A stretch of 64,000 nucleotides of DNA from Ardenticatenaceae bacterium (GTDB lineage: Bacteria; Chloroflexota; Anaerolineae; Promineifilales; Promineifilaceae). Below the pieces are notes generated by a model. It did no database searches. It was given only the letters and a program-made list of their open reading frames with translations, and was not told where the DNA came from. A program made the position numbers and the translations under genes. This document shows, piece by piece, positions 8,327 through 15,616 of this stretch (positions are counted from its first letter, which is position 1; every line of letters starts with the position of its first letter). The DNA lies in contig JACKBN010000001.1 in the NCBI GenBank assembly GCA_020634565.1, positions 558,001 through 622,000 of the forward strand, read 5' to 3'.

Positions 8327-9697
8327 TCAATGGCTGTTTTGCATGACGATGTCCTGCACCGGTAAGCCGCTCGGCACGCTGCCGGGCACAAACTGATCCA
8401 GATTGTTTACGGCCGGATCTGTGAGGGTTTGCAAAAAGGCCAGCAGCGCTTCGATTTCTGTTGCGGTGAGCGGCCGTTCCGGCGCCAGTTCCGGGTCTAC
8501 ATACTCCAACATTTCCGCCAGCAGGGCCGGATCGTTCTGGAAAGTGTCGTACAGTTCGGGGTGCAAATGCTGGGTTGGATCGTAAGTGAGCAACGATGTT
8601 TCCGGATCGAGGTGGTGCAAAACGGCCGCTTCCAGCGTGGCAAAGGCGCCATCATGCATATAGGGGCCACTAACCGCCACATTGTGCAGCGACGGTGTCC
8701 GGAACGCGTACATGTCGGCATCAACGGCCGTTTCACGCCAACGCCCCAAATCCAGCGGAGATTCATCCCCCTTGCCCGGCCCCACCTGAGGCACCGCCAG
8801 CGCGTGCGGCGTCTGATCAGTTAACAAGCTGCCGCTGTGACATGTAGCGCAGCCAGCATCGCCATAAAAAAGCAGCGCCCCCTGTTTCTCCAATTCACTC
8901 AGTGCCGATGAATCCCCATTCAGGTAGTTTGTCCAGGGACTGTTGGGCAAGGTGTAGGCCTGAATTTCAAAGGCAGCAATGGCATTGGCGGCGTGAGCAA
9001 ACGTCAGCTCTTCTGCCGGAACGCCTGGGTAGGCGGCTTCAAACAGTGCTACGTATTCTGGATAAGTAAACAGGCGCGTCATGAGGGCAGCCCAAATAGC
9101 AGGCAGATCATCGCCAGGCAGCAGGGCCAGTTCGTTAACACTGCCGCGCACGTCTTCGTCTCCAGCCAGACCGCGCATTTCATCTGCAGAGGTAACGGGG
9201 AACATGGCCTGAGCCGCTAAAATGTTGTCCAATCCGGCAGGTAGGCTGTCACCAGCGGGCGTATGAAAGCCGCCATCTTGGATTATTACCCGATTGTCCC
9301 AAAACATGGTGGTCCATTCGGCAGATCCCCGGTTAAACACCTCCGGAGCGTTGCGGGGAATGAAGGAACGGCCGTAACCAATCTGTCGCGCCGGACCCAA
9401 ACCAGCCCCACCAGTGCCAATCGAAACAGTTAGGCCGTCGCCACTGCCCTGCGAAGGATGGTGACAGGTGGCGCAAGAAATGTCCCGGTTGCCGCTCAAC
9501 TCTTTATCAAAGAACAGCATCTGTCCCAAAGCGACTTTCGCCGCATCTGGGGCAACGCCCACATCTAAAGGCGACACGGTTTGTGCGGCCAATGTCGTTT
9601 GCAATTGTGTTTCAATATCGGGTACTTTGGCGTGGCAGGCAAACAATAACAAACATGCCATCACCAGGGTTGTGATGAAAAATCCCTGCTTATACAT
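8327..9697 (-). CDS. Di-haem cytochrome c peroxidase/MauG-family lipoprotein
   Basis: 456 residues from the ATG at 9697, with GGGAG 9 bases upstream; an upstream in-frame TTG at 9736 is less likely. The N-terminus is a lipoprotein signal, MYKQGFFITTLVMACLLLFA then Cys, so the protein is probably anchored outside the cytoplasmic membrane. Two CXXCH haem motifs are present (CATCHH and CATCHS), as in bacterial di-haem peroxidases, which reduce H2O2 with electrons from small c-type cytochromes. The family also includes MauG-like oxidases. It appears monocistronic, with a divergent promoter region upstream. Confidence 0.85.
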   Translation of the reverse strand: MYKQGFFITTLVMACLLLFACHAKVPDIETQLQTTLAAQTVSPLDVGVAPDAAKVALGQMLFFDKELSGNRDISCATCHHPSQGSGDGLTVSIGTGGAGLGPARQIGYGRSFIPRNAPEVFNRGSAEWTTMFWDNRVIIQDGGFHTPAGDSLPAGLDNILAAQAMFPVTSADEMRGLAGDEDVRGSVNELALLPGDDLPAIWAALMTRLFTYPEYVALFEAAYPGVPAEELTFAHAANAIAAFEIQAYTLPNSPWTNYLNGDSSALSELEKQGALLFYGDAGCATCHSGSLLTDQTPHALAVPQVGPGKGDESPLDLGRWRETAVDADMYAFRTPSLHNVAVSGPYMHDGAFATLEAAVLHHLDPETSLLTYDPTQHLHPELYDTFQNDPALLAEMLEYVDPELAPERPLTATEIEALLAFLQTLTDPAVNNLDQFVPGSVPSGLPVQDIVMQNSH

Positions 9698-9772
9698 TTT
9701 TGGGCTCCCAATGTGTGATCTATAGCAAGCTAACAATCAATTGTGTGAAAAATTAAATTGTGTTGAATCGTC

Positions 9773-9796
9773 GTTTACTTCAACAGTACAGTAAAC
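9773..9796. promoter_or_regulatory. Dyad in the divergent promoter region of the peroxidase gene
   Basis: GTTTACT (9773-9779) and AGTAAAC (9790-9796) form a 7-bp inverted repeat with a 10-base spacer, in the AT-rich 200-base gap between the divergent peroxidase and methyltransferase genes. It could be an operator for a dimeric regulator; no regulator gene is adjacent. Confidence 0.3.
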
Positions 9797-9882
9797 AATT
9801 TAGGCCTATTAATTTAAGATGACTTTTCTCTCAATTTGGCGCTGGTAACAGGGGAATTTGTCCCAATCTGGAGCAAGCAAGC

Positions 9883-9888
9883 TACAAT
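9883..9888 (+). promoter_or_regulatory. -10-like TACAAT directly before the methyltransferase ATG (leaderless candidate)
   Basis: TACAAT ends 9 bases before the ATG at 9898 and there is no Shine-Dalgarno. A weak -35 (TTGTCC, 9858-9863) lies 19 bases upstream. With transcription starting 6-8 bases after the -10, the mRNA would have almost no leader. Confidence 0.4.
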
Positions 9889-9897
9889 GGGCGCGTT

Positions 9898-10617
9898 ATG
9901 CTCTCATTGGATAAACAAAACGAGTGGCGCGAACGCTACAGAATAATGCACCCCGATTGGCAGCCGGCCACGGAACTGTACGCCAATTTAGTGCGGCAGC
10001 AGCTAACGCCAGCGGCACGGGTGCTGGATATTGGCTGTGGGCGGGGCGGATTGGTAGAGCAACTGAATCATCCGCTGGCGCAGGTAGTGGGCATCGACCC
10101 GGATTGGCAGTCGCTGCGGGAGCACCGGCTGAACCTGACCAGTGCCGTGGCCTTCAGTGACGATTTGCCATTTGCGCCGGAGTCGTTTGATGTGGCCTTT
10201 GCTAGCTGGGTATTGGAACATCTGGCACGGCCGTTTCTCACCTTCCAATCTGTGGCCCGCGTGCTGAAACCGGGGGGCGTGTTTGTGTTTATTACGCCAA
10301 ACGGCCGTCATCCGCTGGCGTTGCTCAACCAGACAATGGGCAAGCTGGGTGCTTTGCAAGGGAAAATTGTGGCAGGATTGTACGGCCGTTCTGCCGACGA
10401 CACTTTTGCCACCCATTACCGGGCCAACAGCCAGGCGGCGCTAGAGAAATTGGCTGCGCAAAGCGGCCTCCACCTCGCCCAACTGCACACCATTCCCGAT
10501 CCCACCTATCTCGCCTTCAACCGCCCGCTCTTCCGGCTGATGACCCTGGTGGAAGATGCGCTGCCCGCGAGCAGAAAAATTCATCTGGTGGGCGTTTTAG
10601 TGAAACGTGAAAAGTAA
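9898..10617 (+). CDS. Class I SAM-dependent methyltransferase
   Basis: 239 residues. The Rossmann-type SAM motif I is VLDIGCGRGGLVEQL, followed by an acidic strand-2 end (VVGIDPD), FDVAFASWVLEHL and the post-I motif RVLKPGGVFVFITPNG. This is a UbiE/Methyltransf_11-like small-molecule or lipid methyltransferase; the substrate is not predictable. The last residues (VKREK) and the stop are encoded by a short palindromic repeat. There is no Shine-Dalgarno before the ATG. Confidence 0.85.
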   Translation: MLSLDKQNEWRERYRIMHPDWQPATELYANLVRQQLTPAARVLDIGCGRGGLVEQLNHPLAQVVGIDPDWQSLREHRLNLTSAVAFSDDLPFAPESFDVAFASWVLEHLARPFLTFQSVARVLKPGGVFVFITPNGRHPLALLNQTMGKLGALQGKIVAGLYGRSADDTFATHYRANSQAALEKLAAQSGLHLAQLHTIPDPTYLAFNRPLFRLMTLVEDALPASRKIHLVGVLVKREK

Positions 10618-10638
10618 ACGTATCACTTTTTACTTTTC
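10609..10638. repeat. Small palindrome at the 3' end of the methyltransferase gene
   Basis: GAAAAGTA (10609-10616) pairs with TACTTTTC (10631-10638), and extra GTGAAA/TCACTTTT words lie around it. It encodes the last two codons and the stop of the upstream gene, and could also end its transcript. Confidence 0.45.
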
Positions 10639-10650
10639 CCACCCGCCTCG

Positions 10651-10656
10651 TACAAT
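10651..10656 (+). promoter_or_regulatory. -10-like TACAAT six bases before an ATG (leaderless candidate)
   Basis: TACAAT-ACGCCC-ATG: the hexamer ends 6 bases before the start codon at 10663, which is where transcription would begin. No Shine-Dalgarno and no convincing -35 are visible. Confidence 0.42.
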
Positions 10657-10662
10657 ACGCCC

Positions 10663-11388
10663 ATGGATCATCTATCCCCAACAAAACATTTTTACTACAG
10701 CTACGTCGGACGCCTGTATGCCTTTGCCTACACCAGCCAGCGCCGCAGCTTTTTAGGCATTCCACAGAGCGCCTGGCTGCGCCTTGTCATTTTTGCCTTG
10801 TTTGCCGTGTCACTGATTGGGCGCTGGGGCTGGACTGCGGTTGGATTGTCGGTGCTGCTATGGCTGTACGTCAGCTTTATCTACCGGCGGGCGCAGCGTA
10901 AGGATTACAACAAGTTTGTGGCAGATGAAACGGCCGTTCCCCCACACCCAACAAGCGAAACCCTGGCCCCAAATGAGAAAACGGCCGTACGCGCTTCAGG
11001 ACGCTACGCCGTCACCGACAAGTCCAACACGGTGCTGCTGCAAAAACCAGCGCATTACTGGCGCGTGCCGCTGGGCGATCACATTGTGATGGTGGAGTAC
11101 AGACCCAAACGGTTTCTCTATCAATTTTTTGGGGAGCGTACGCTGCAAAGCGTGAAACGGGGCTGGATTTTGTTCGGCAAGGAACCGATTCCGACGTTGG
11201 CGATCACTTTTTTAGAAGTTTGGGGACAGGAACATAACAGCGGGCTGTGGTATTACATAGGCGGCGGTCCCAATGATGAGCTCAGCCATCTGAAACCCCG
11301 CACTATTTACTTTTCTTTTGAGGATACGGCCGTACTCAACAAAGTCTGGGCAACCCTGAATATAGCCACAGAGAACACAGAGAATTAA
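10663..11388 (+). CDS. Hypothetical protein with two N-terminal membrane helices
   Basis: 241 residues, family not recognised. Two hydrophobic helices lie at about residues 38-55 and 58-75 (LRLVIFALFAVSLIG, WTAVGLSVLLWLYVSFIY). They are followed by a basic stretch, a low-complexity linker (residues 85-115) and a soluble C-terminal domain with alternating beta-like segments. It is probably a membrane-anchored cytoplasmic domain. The final residues TENTEN and the stop come from a CACAGAG-type palindromic repeat. It converges with the AIM24-family gene. Confidence 0.65.
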   Translation: MDHLSPTKHFYYSYVGRLYAFAYTSQRRSFLGIPQSAWLRLVIFALFAVSLIGRWGWTAVGLSVLLWLYVSFIYRRAQRKDYNKFVADETAVPPHPTSETLAPNEKTAVRASGRYAVTDKSNTVLLQKPAHYWRVPLGDHIVMVEYRPKRFLYQFFGERTLQSVKRGWILFGKEPIPTLAITFLEVWGQEHNSGLWYYIGGGPNDELSHLKPRTIYFSFEDTAVLNKVWATLNIATENTEN

Positions 11389-11412
11389 GACAATCTCTAT
11401 GCCCTCTGTGGC
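11365..11412. repeat. CACAGAG-type palindromic repeat between convergent genes
   Basis: GCCACAGAG (11365-11373) pairs with CTCTGTGGC (11404-11412), and a second CACAGAG word lies inside. It overlaps the last codons and TAA stop of the gene on + and sits just before the end of the gene on -. It could serve as a two-way terminator. Confidence 0.6.
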
Positions 11413-11423
11413 AAATCAATCAA

Positions 11424-12224
11424 TTACCCTTGTAGCAAATCGGTAACGGTGCGACCCAAGATGGAGCCTTCACCGGAGGATTTGCCACCACCGCCGCTGC
11501 TTAACTTGGCATTTTGCAGTACGCGGTCTGCCAAACGGCTAAACGGCAGCGATTGCAACCAGATGCGCCCGGTGCCTTGCAGCGTGGCCAGGAAAAGACC
11601 TTCCCCGCCAAAAACCATTGACTTGAGATTGCCCGCCCGCTGAATGTCGTAGCTGATGGTGGATTCAAAGGCGACGATACAGCCAGTGTCCACCATAATC
11701 TTTTCGCCGTTGAGTCGCTTCTCTACAATGGTGCCCCCCGCGTGGATGAAGACATTGCCATCCCCACGCAGCCGCTGCAAGATGAACCCCTCGCCGCCAA
11801 ACAGGCCAGCGCCCAACTTCTTGTTAAAGGCGATGCTCACTTCGGTGCCCAACGCAGCACAGAGGAAGGAATCTTTTTGGCAAATTAGCTCACCGTTGGC
11901 TTCATCCAGGTCAATGGCAATGATCTTGCCGGGGTAGGGTGCGCCAAAGGCCACGTGCTTTTTGCCCTGACCATTGTTGGTAAAGTGGGTCATAAAGATG
12001 GATTCACCGGTAAACGCACGTTTGGCTACGCTGCCCAACGCGCCCAAAAAGCCCTGATCTGGCTTTGAACCGTCGCCCATTTTGGTTTCAAAACCGATGC
12101 CATCTTCCATGTACATCATCGCGCCAGCTTCAGCGATGACGGTTTCGCTGGGGTCCAATTCAACTTCAACAAATTGCAAATCGTCGCCATACACCTGGTA
12201 ATCGACTTCGTGACTTTTTTTCAT
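11424..12224 (-). CDS. AIM24/TIGR00266 family protein
   Basis: 266 residues; ATG at 12224 with GGAG 9 bases upstream. The chain is rich in glycine and beta strands, with the family's repeated pattern: EAGAMMYMEDGI near the start, GGEGFILQRLRGDGNVFIHAGG in the middle and LFLATLQGTGRIWLQSLP near the end. The family forms a trimeric beta barrel; bacterial members have no proven reaction, and the mitochondrial namesake helps membrane organisation. It appears to be monocistronic. Confidence 0.85.
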   Translation of the reverse strand: MKKSHEVDYQVYGDDLQFVEVELDPSETVIAEAGAMMYMEDGIGFETKMGDGSKPDQGFLGALGSVAKRAFTGESIFMTHFTNNGQGKKHVAFGAPYPGKIIAIDLDEANGELICQKDSFLCAALGTEVSIAFNKKLGAGLFGGEGFILQRLRGDGNVFIHAGGTIVEKRLNGEKIMVDTGCIVAFESTISYDIQRAGNLKSMVFGGEGLFLATLQGTGRIWLQSLPFSRLADRVLQNAKLSSGGGGKSSGEGSILGRTVTDLLQG

Positions 12225-12411
12225 GTGGAATGCTCCTTTTGAGTAAAAAACTAGTGACTCGTTCCTGAAATTTTCATAAACGAGAGGTGTGATCTGTACG
12301 CAACGGCCGTTTCCCCCGTTGCAACATTATCAATCATACCATGCCCGCTCAATAGCCAACTGTTAAATCAAATGCATTTGGCAATGGATCGCCTGATGCG
12401 GTAATGGTGAA

Positions 12412-13185
12412 TTATTTGCCTTGCCAGGTAGCGGGACGTTTGTTGATGAAAGCGTCCATGCCCTCTTTTTGGTCTTCGGTGCTGAAGAGCATGTAAAAGA
12501 GACGGCGTTCATGGGCCAGGCCCGCTTGCAAACTAGTCTCGTAGACAGTGTTGACAGCTTCTTTGGCCAAGCGCAAGGCGACAGGGGCACGAGCGGCGAT
12601 CTCGGCGGCAAATTTGATCGCTTCCTCTAGGTACAGCTCCACAGGGACGATGCGGTTGATGAGGCCAAATTGTTGGGCTTCGGTGGCGGAGAGGAAACGG
12701 CCGTTCAAACAAATCTCCATCGCCAGTGCCTTGCCTACCGCGTAGGTCATGCGCTGCGTGCCGCCCGCACCGGGGATGATGCCCAGGTTAATCTCTGGCT
12801 GGCCAAATTTGGCGCTCTCGCTGGCAACGATCATGTCGCAGGCCATTGCCAGTTCACAGCCACCACCCAGAGCAAAACCAGAAACGGCCGCAATCACTGG
12901 CTTGCCAATTTTGCGCAGGCGATCCCAGTAGTCGATGAACGGATTGTCCAGCATGGTAACAGGCGTGGCGGTGGCCATCTCTTTGATGTCGGCCCCAGCG
13001 GCGAATGCTTTTTCGCTGCCGGTGACGACCATGCAGCCAATGCCATCGTCAGCGTCGAACGCTTCCAGAGCGGTCATCAGTTCACTCATCAGGCCACGGT
13101 TGAGAGCATTAAGGGCTTTGGGGCGATTGAACTGGACAATGCCCACACGGCCGTCGGTTCGCGTGAGAATAAATTCGTAGGACAT
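12412..13185 (-). CDS. Enoyl-CoA hydratase/isomerase (crotonase family)
   Basis: 257 residues from the ATG at 13185, preceded by AAGGAG; a 14-codon upstream extension is repeat-encoded and not credible. The crotonase signature is complete: an oxyanion-hole region (AFAAGADIKEM), GGGCELAMACDM with the first catalytic Glu, and FGQPEINLGIIPGAGGTQRM with the second. Both acidic residues point to a true 2-enoyl-CoA hydratase hydrating trans-2-enoyl-CoA in fatty acid or amino acid breakdown, as in PaaF/Crt-like enzymes. No other beta-oxidation gene is near. Confidence 0.9.
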   Translation of the reverse strand: MSYEFILTRTDGRVGIVQFNRPKALNALNRGLMSELMTALEAFDADDGIGCMVVTGSEKAFAAGADIKEMATATPVTMLDNPFIDYWDRLRKIGKPVIAAVSGFALGGGCELAMACDMIVASESAKFGQPEINLGIIPGAGGTQRMTYAVGKALAMEICLNGRFLSATEAQQFGLINRIVPVELYLEEAIKFAAEIAARAPVALRLAKEAVNTVYETSLQAGLAHERRLFYMLFSTEDQKEGMDAFINKRPATWQGK

Positions 13186-13205
13186 GGGATTCTCCTTGTT
13201 TTTAA

Positions 13206-13270
13206 CCACAGATTTCACAGATTTCACAGATTGGATTAGTTTTCATCTGTGTAATCTGCGAAATCTGTAA
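13206..13270. repeat. CACAGATTT-type palindromic repeat, 3' side of the GxxExxY gene
   Basis: Three CACAGATT words on the left (from 13209) face CATCTGTGTAATCTGCG and AAATCTGTAATT on the right. The repeat overlaps the 3' end of the GxxExxY gene and supplies its last dozen codons (DFADYTDEN) and its stop. A second copy lies just upstream of the same gene at 13682-13747. Confidence 0.7.
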
Positions 13271-13658
13271 TTGATTTTTTGTTAGGGTCGCCGACAAATC
13301 GTCTGTACTCTAGTGAAGGAGCGCCGAAATTGAGGAGTAAGCCTTTAGCGAAATTTCCGGCTCTCAGGTAGTTGAGCGTTTGGGCGATTTCGTTGTTGCC
13401 AAGCTTCTTTACGGCTTTCAATTCTACCAAAATCGTATCGTAGCAAATGAAATCGACGCGGTAAACAGTTTTGAGGATTTGTTCGCGATAGGTAATTGGC
13501 AGATGTACTTCTTGCCGAAAAGGAACATGCCGCAAGGTTAACTCAATGGCTAATGCTTCGTGATAAACGGCCTCTAAAAAGCCATGTCCCAAGCGTTGGT
13601 GCACCTGCATCGCCGCCCCAATGACATCATAAGTTAGCGGATCTCTCCGAGCCATCAT
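13236..13658 (-). CDS. GxxExxY protein (PD-(D/E)XK nuclease-fold family)
   Basis: 140 residues. A strong Shine-Dalgarno AGGAGG lies just before ATGATG (13658/13655), so the longer GTG start at 13685 is unlikely; 13655 is equally possible. The name-giving motif is visible as GFLEAVYHEAL after VIGAAMQVHQRLGHG. VDFICYDTILVELKA follows, matching the D-(x)n-ExK core of PD-(D/E)XK folds. The cellular role of the family is not established. The gene is enclosed by two CACAGAT palindromic repeats, and its C-terminus (residues from about DFADYTDEN) is encoded by one of them, which suggests the gene and repeats move or spread together. Confidence 0.82.
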   Translation of the reverse strand: MMARRDPLTYDVIGAAMQVHQRLGHGFLEAVYHEALAIELTLRHVPFRQEVHLPITYREQILKTVYRVDFICYDTILVELKAVKKLGNNEIAQTLNYLRAGNFAKGLLLNFGAPSLEYRRFVGDPNKKSITDFADYTDEN

Positions 13659-13681
13659 TTCCCTCCTATTTACCAAATTAT

Positions 13682-13747
13682 CCACAGGCTTCGCAGATTA
13701 CATTGATTTTTGGATTCTTTAATCTGTGCAATCTGTGTAATCTGTGG
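13682..13747. repeat. CACAGATT-type palindromic repeat, 5' side of the GxxExxY gene
   Basis: CCACAGGCTTCGCAGATTAC on the left pairs imperfectly with three AATCTGTG words on the right, ending TCTGTGG at 13747. It separates the GxxExxY gene from the upstream gene and mirrors the repeat at 13206-13270. Confidence 0.68.
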
Positions 13748-13752
13748 CTGAT

Positions 13753-14622
13753 TTAATTTCGGAGAATAGTAGTGAGCGAACGGCCGTTTCCCGCCGCAAC
13801 CTCATCCTGTAACTGGGCAAACAGGGTGGGAAGCTGGGACAAGTTGCGCTCTTTTTTGGCGCGAAGGAGGTAAGCTTGGGCTTCAAAATCGTCGAGCAGC
13901 GACGCCAGGCAGTGAGCCGCAGCCAGATGGATGGCAAGCGTCTGCTGCTCCCTGTTTAACTCAACCAGGTCAGCCGCCAGCAAGTAAGGCACCAACTGCT
14001 CGGTTACGGTGGCCACCACCCAGCCGGGATCTTCATCAAAGGGCCAGGGCGGGGATTCGCCGACGGCTTTGGGGGGTGGCAGCAGCAGCGTCAGCGCATC
14101 ATCGCTGTTAGCCACAACCGGGGAAAGCATGGGAAAGACCAGATTGGGCATAAGGGTTACGGCCGTATCCGCCACATCCCCCAACTGCGCCAGCGCCGCC
14201 AATAAATCACCCGCGCTAAAGATTTGTTCCAGCGCGGCCTGGGCTTCTTGCCAGACGGCCGTATGCTGAGGCCAGAATTCCGTGGCAACGGCCGTTTGCG
14301 CCGTAAAATCAGCCAACGATTGCAGCCAATTCTTAATTTTGAGCAAGTGGGGCAATTCTTCCTGTGGAGAAAAGTCTGGCCAGGTGCAGCGGAGGGCCGC
14401 ACTAAACAAATCAACCAGTTCCACGCCGTTGAGCAGCGCTTCATTAACCCCGATGACGGCCGGATGATCAACAAAGGACTGGGCAAACTGCCGCACCTGC
14501 TTGGCCTGCGAGTGTACCGCATGGGTCAGCTGGTTTTGCTCTTCAACGGTCCAATCGCTGATAGCCAAAACGGCCGTTAACAGCCGCAAGCGTTCATCTA
14601 TTTCGATAGAAAGTATAGACAT
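13753..14622 (-). CDS. Hypothetical helical protein
   Basis: 289 residues from the ATG at 14622, with CGAGG upstream. No signal peptide or membrane helix is seen. The chain is mostly predicted helix, opens with IEIDERLRLLTAVLAISDW and is rich in Ala, Leu and Gln. The opening resembles the start of some uncharacterised metallopeptidase-like proteins, but I see no HExxH motif, so I do not assign it. The gene carries five ACGGCCGT octamers, three of them read as TAV (QTAVAT, HTAVWQ, DTAVTL). Confidence 0.65.
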   Translation of the reverse strand: MSILSIEIDERLRLLTAVLAISDWTVEEQNQLTHAVHSQAKQVRQFAQSFVDHPAVIGVNEALLNGVELVDLFSAALRCTWPDFSPQEELPHLLKIKNWLQSLADFTAQTAVATEFWPQHTAVWQEAQAALEQIFSAGDLLAALAQLGDVADTAVTLMPNLVFPMLSPVVANSDDALTLLLPPPKAVGESPPWPFDEDPGWVVATVTEQLVPYLLAADLVELNREQQTLAIHLAAAHCLASLLDDFEAQAYLLRAKKERNLSQLPTLFAQLQDEVAAGNGRSLTTILRN

Positions 14623-14718
14623 AAAGTTGCCTCGTTTCACTATTCAGTGTGCTATTACTCAATCACCCGTAGATTTAGTTGAATCCTGGCCAATCGATTA
14701 CAAAAGCCCGCTTACGGA

Positions 14719-15480
14719 TTAAATGCGGTAATCAGCTTCTTCTTTTGGCCACAGCCGCCAGATAACAATCAAATATACCAGACCCGTTAACAGGTAAACA
14801 GTGGTCAATCGGCCCGGCGGTGATAAGACGGGCAGCGGTCCTAACGCGACCCAAACGGTAAAGCTGTGCAGCGTTTGCACCAGCATGGCACCTAAAAAAC
14901 TGCCGGTGCGCAGGCGGATAATGCCGTAAAAAATGCCCCAGACAACGAAGTAAAGCAAACTGGGCAAGTCACTGGCAAACGCTTCCTGAAACAGGATAAA
15001 AGCCACCGCCCCAAAAGCAATCCCACTGCCGACGGCGGCCGTCAAACCGCCGCGCCATTCAGCTAAACTGCGAAACAAAATGCCAAAGGCCCACAGCTGC
15101 ACGGCAAACGCCTCAAACAAGAAAATATACACAAAGCTGCGTCCCGATTCGGCGGCATTGAGATTAAGATTGATGAAGCTAAAGCGAAAAAGTAAAAAGG
15201 CCAACCAACCCAAGGTGGCAAAACCAATCCCGGCAAATAACGGCCGTCCGCCACGCAAGCCCATCCCTGGCAGACCATACCAAAATAATCCCAAAAACCA
15301 GCTCGCCACGCCAACGCCCCCTAAAATGGGCGCGTTGCTGCCCGCATCACTGCCCAGGATGAGCGTCAAGGCAAAAGGCAGCAGCAGCGTCAGCACAATC
15401 CGAATAGTAACAGGCAGGGCCGTCTTCGCTTCCAGGTTGGTTTGGGTTGTTTGGGGTTTCTGTTTTGATTTTTTCGCCAT
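14719..15480 (-). CDS. CPBP-like intramembrane protease homologue, catalytic motifs degenerate
   Basis: 253 residues from the ATG at 15480, with about 7-8 hydrophobic segments after a basic N-terminal tail (MAKKSKQKP). The second half resembles the CPBP (Abi/Rce1) fold: a long helix AFGILFRSLAEWRG, then AFGAVAFILFQEAF and GSFLGAMLVQTLHSFTVW. The EExxxR and FxxxH motifs are not intact; only the last His is kept. It is therefore probably a non-catalytic relative or a diverged enzyme. It is divergent from the MFS gene. Confidence 0.6.
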   Translation of the reverse strand: MAKKSKQKPQTTQTNLEAKTALPVTIRIVLTLLLPFALTLILGSDAGSNAPILGGVGVASWFLGLFWYGLPGMGLRGGRPLFAGIGFATLGWLAFLLFRFSFINLNLNAAESGRSFVYIFLFEAFAVQLWAFGILFRSLAEWRGGLTAAVGSGIAFGAVAFILFQEAFASDLPSLLYFVVWGIFYGIIRLRTGSFLGAMLVQTLHSFTVWVALGPLPVLSPPGRLTTVYLLTGLVYLIVIWRLWPKEEADYRI

Positions 15481-15488
15481 ATGGTGCG

Positions 15489-15494
15489 ATTGTA
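15489..15494 (-). promoter_or_regulatory. -10-like TACAAT before the CPBP-like gene (leaderless candidate)
   Basis: On the - strand TACAAT is followed by CGCACCAT and then the ATG at 15480. That is an 8-base gap without Shine-Dalgarno, and no good -35 is visible. Confidence 0.38.
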
Positions 15495-15600
15495 ACACTG
15501 ATTTTGGGGAGTGGCATTGCTATCAAGGCGTATTTTAACGGTAAGTTCTTGAGTAATGATTGAATTGCCCCATTGCCTGTACGCTCGGCCCGCTTTCCGC

Positions 15601-15606
15601 TACACT
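15601..15606 (+). promoter_or_regulatory. -10-like TACACT before the MFS gene
   Basis: TACACT is followed by CGCGCCCACT and the ATG at 15617, a 10-base gap with no Shine-Dalgarno. The pattern is the same as at 10651 and 15489, but this is the weakest of the set. Confidence 0.3.
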
Positions 15607-15616
15607 CGCGCCCACT

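Noticed and set aside
12300..12322. GCAACGG/CCGTTGC hairpin downstream of the enoyl-CoA hydratase gene as a terminator
   Set aside because: A 7-bp stem containing the ubiquitous ACGGCCGT octamer, lacking a T run; it may be chance pairing.
13206..13747. The CACAGAT words as a CRISPR array
   Set aside because: The words are 7-9 bases, without constant-length repeats or unique spacers of about 30-40 bases, and they form hairpins; no cas genes are near.
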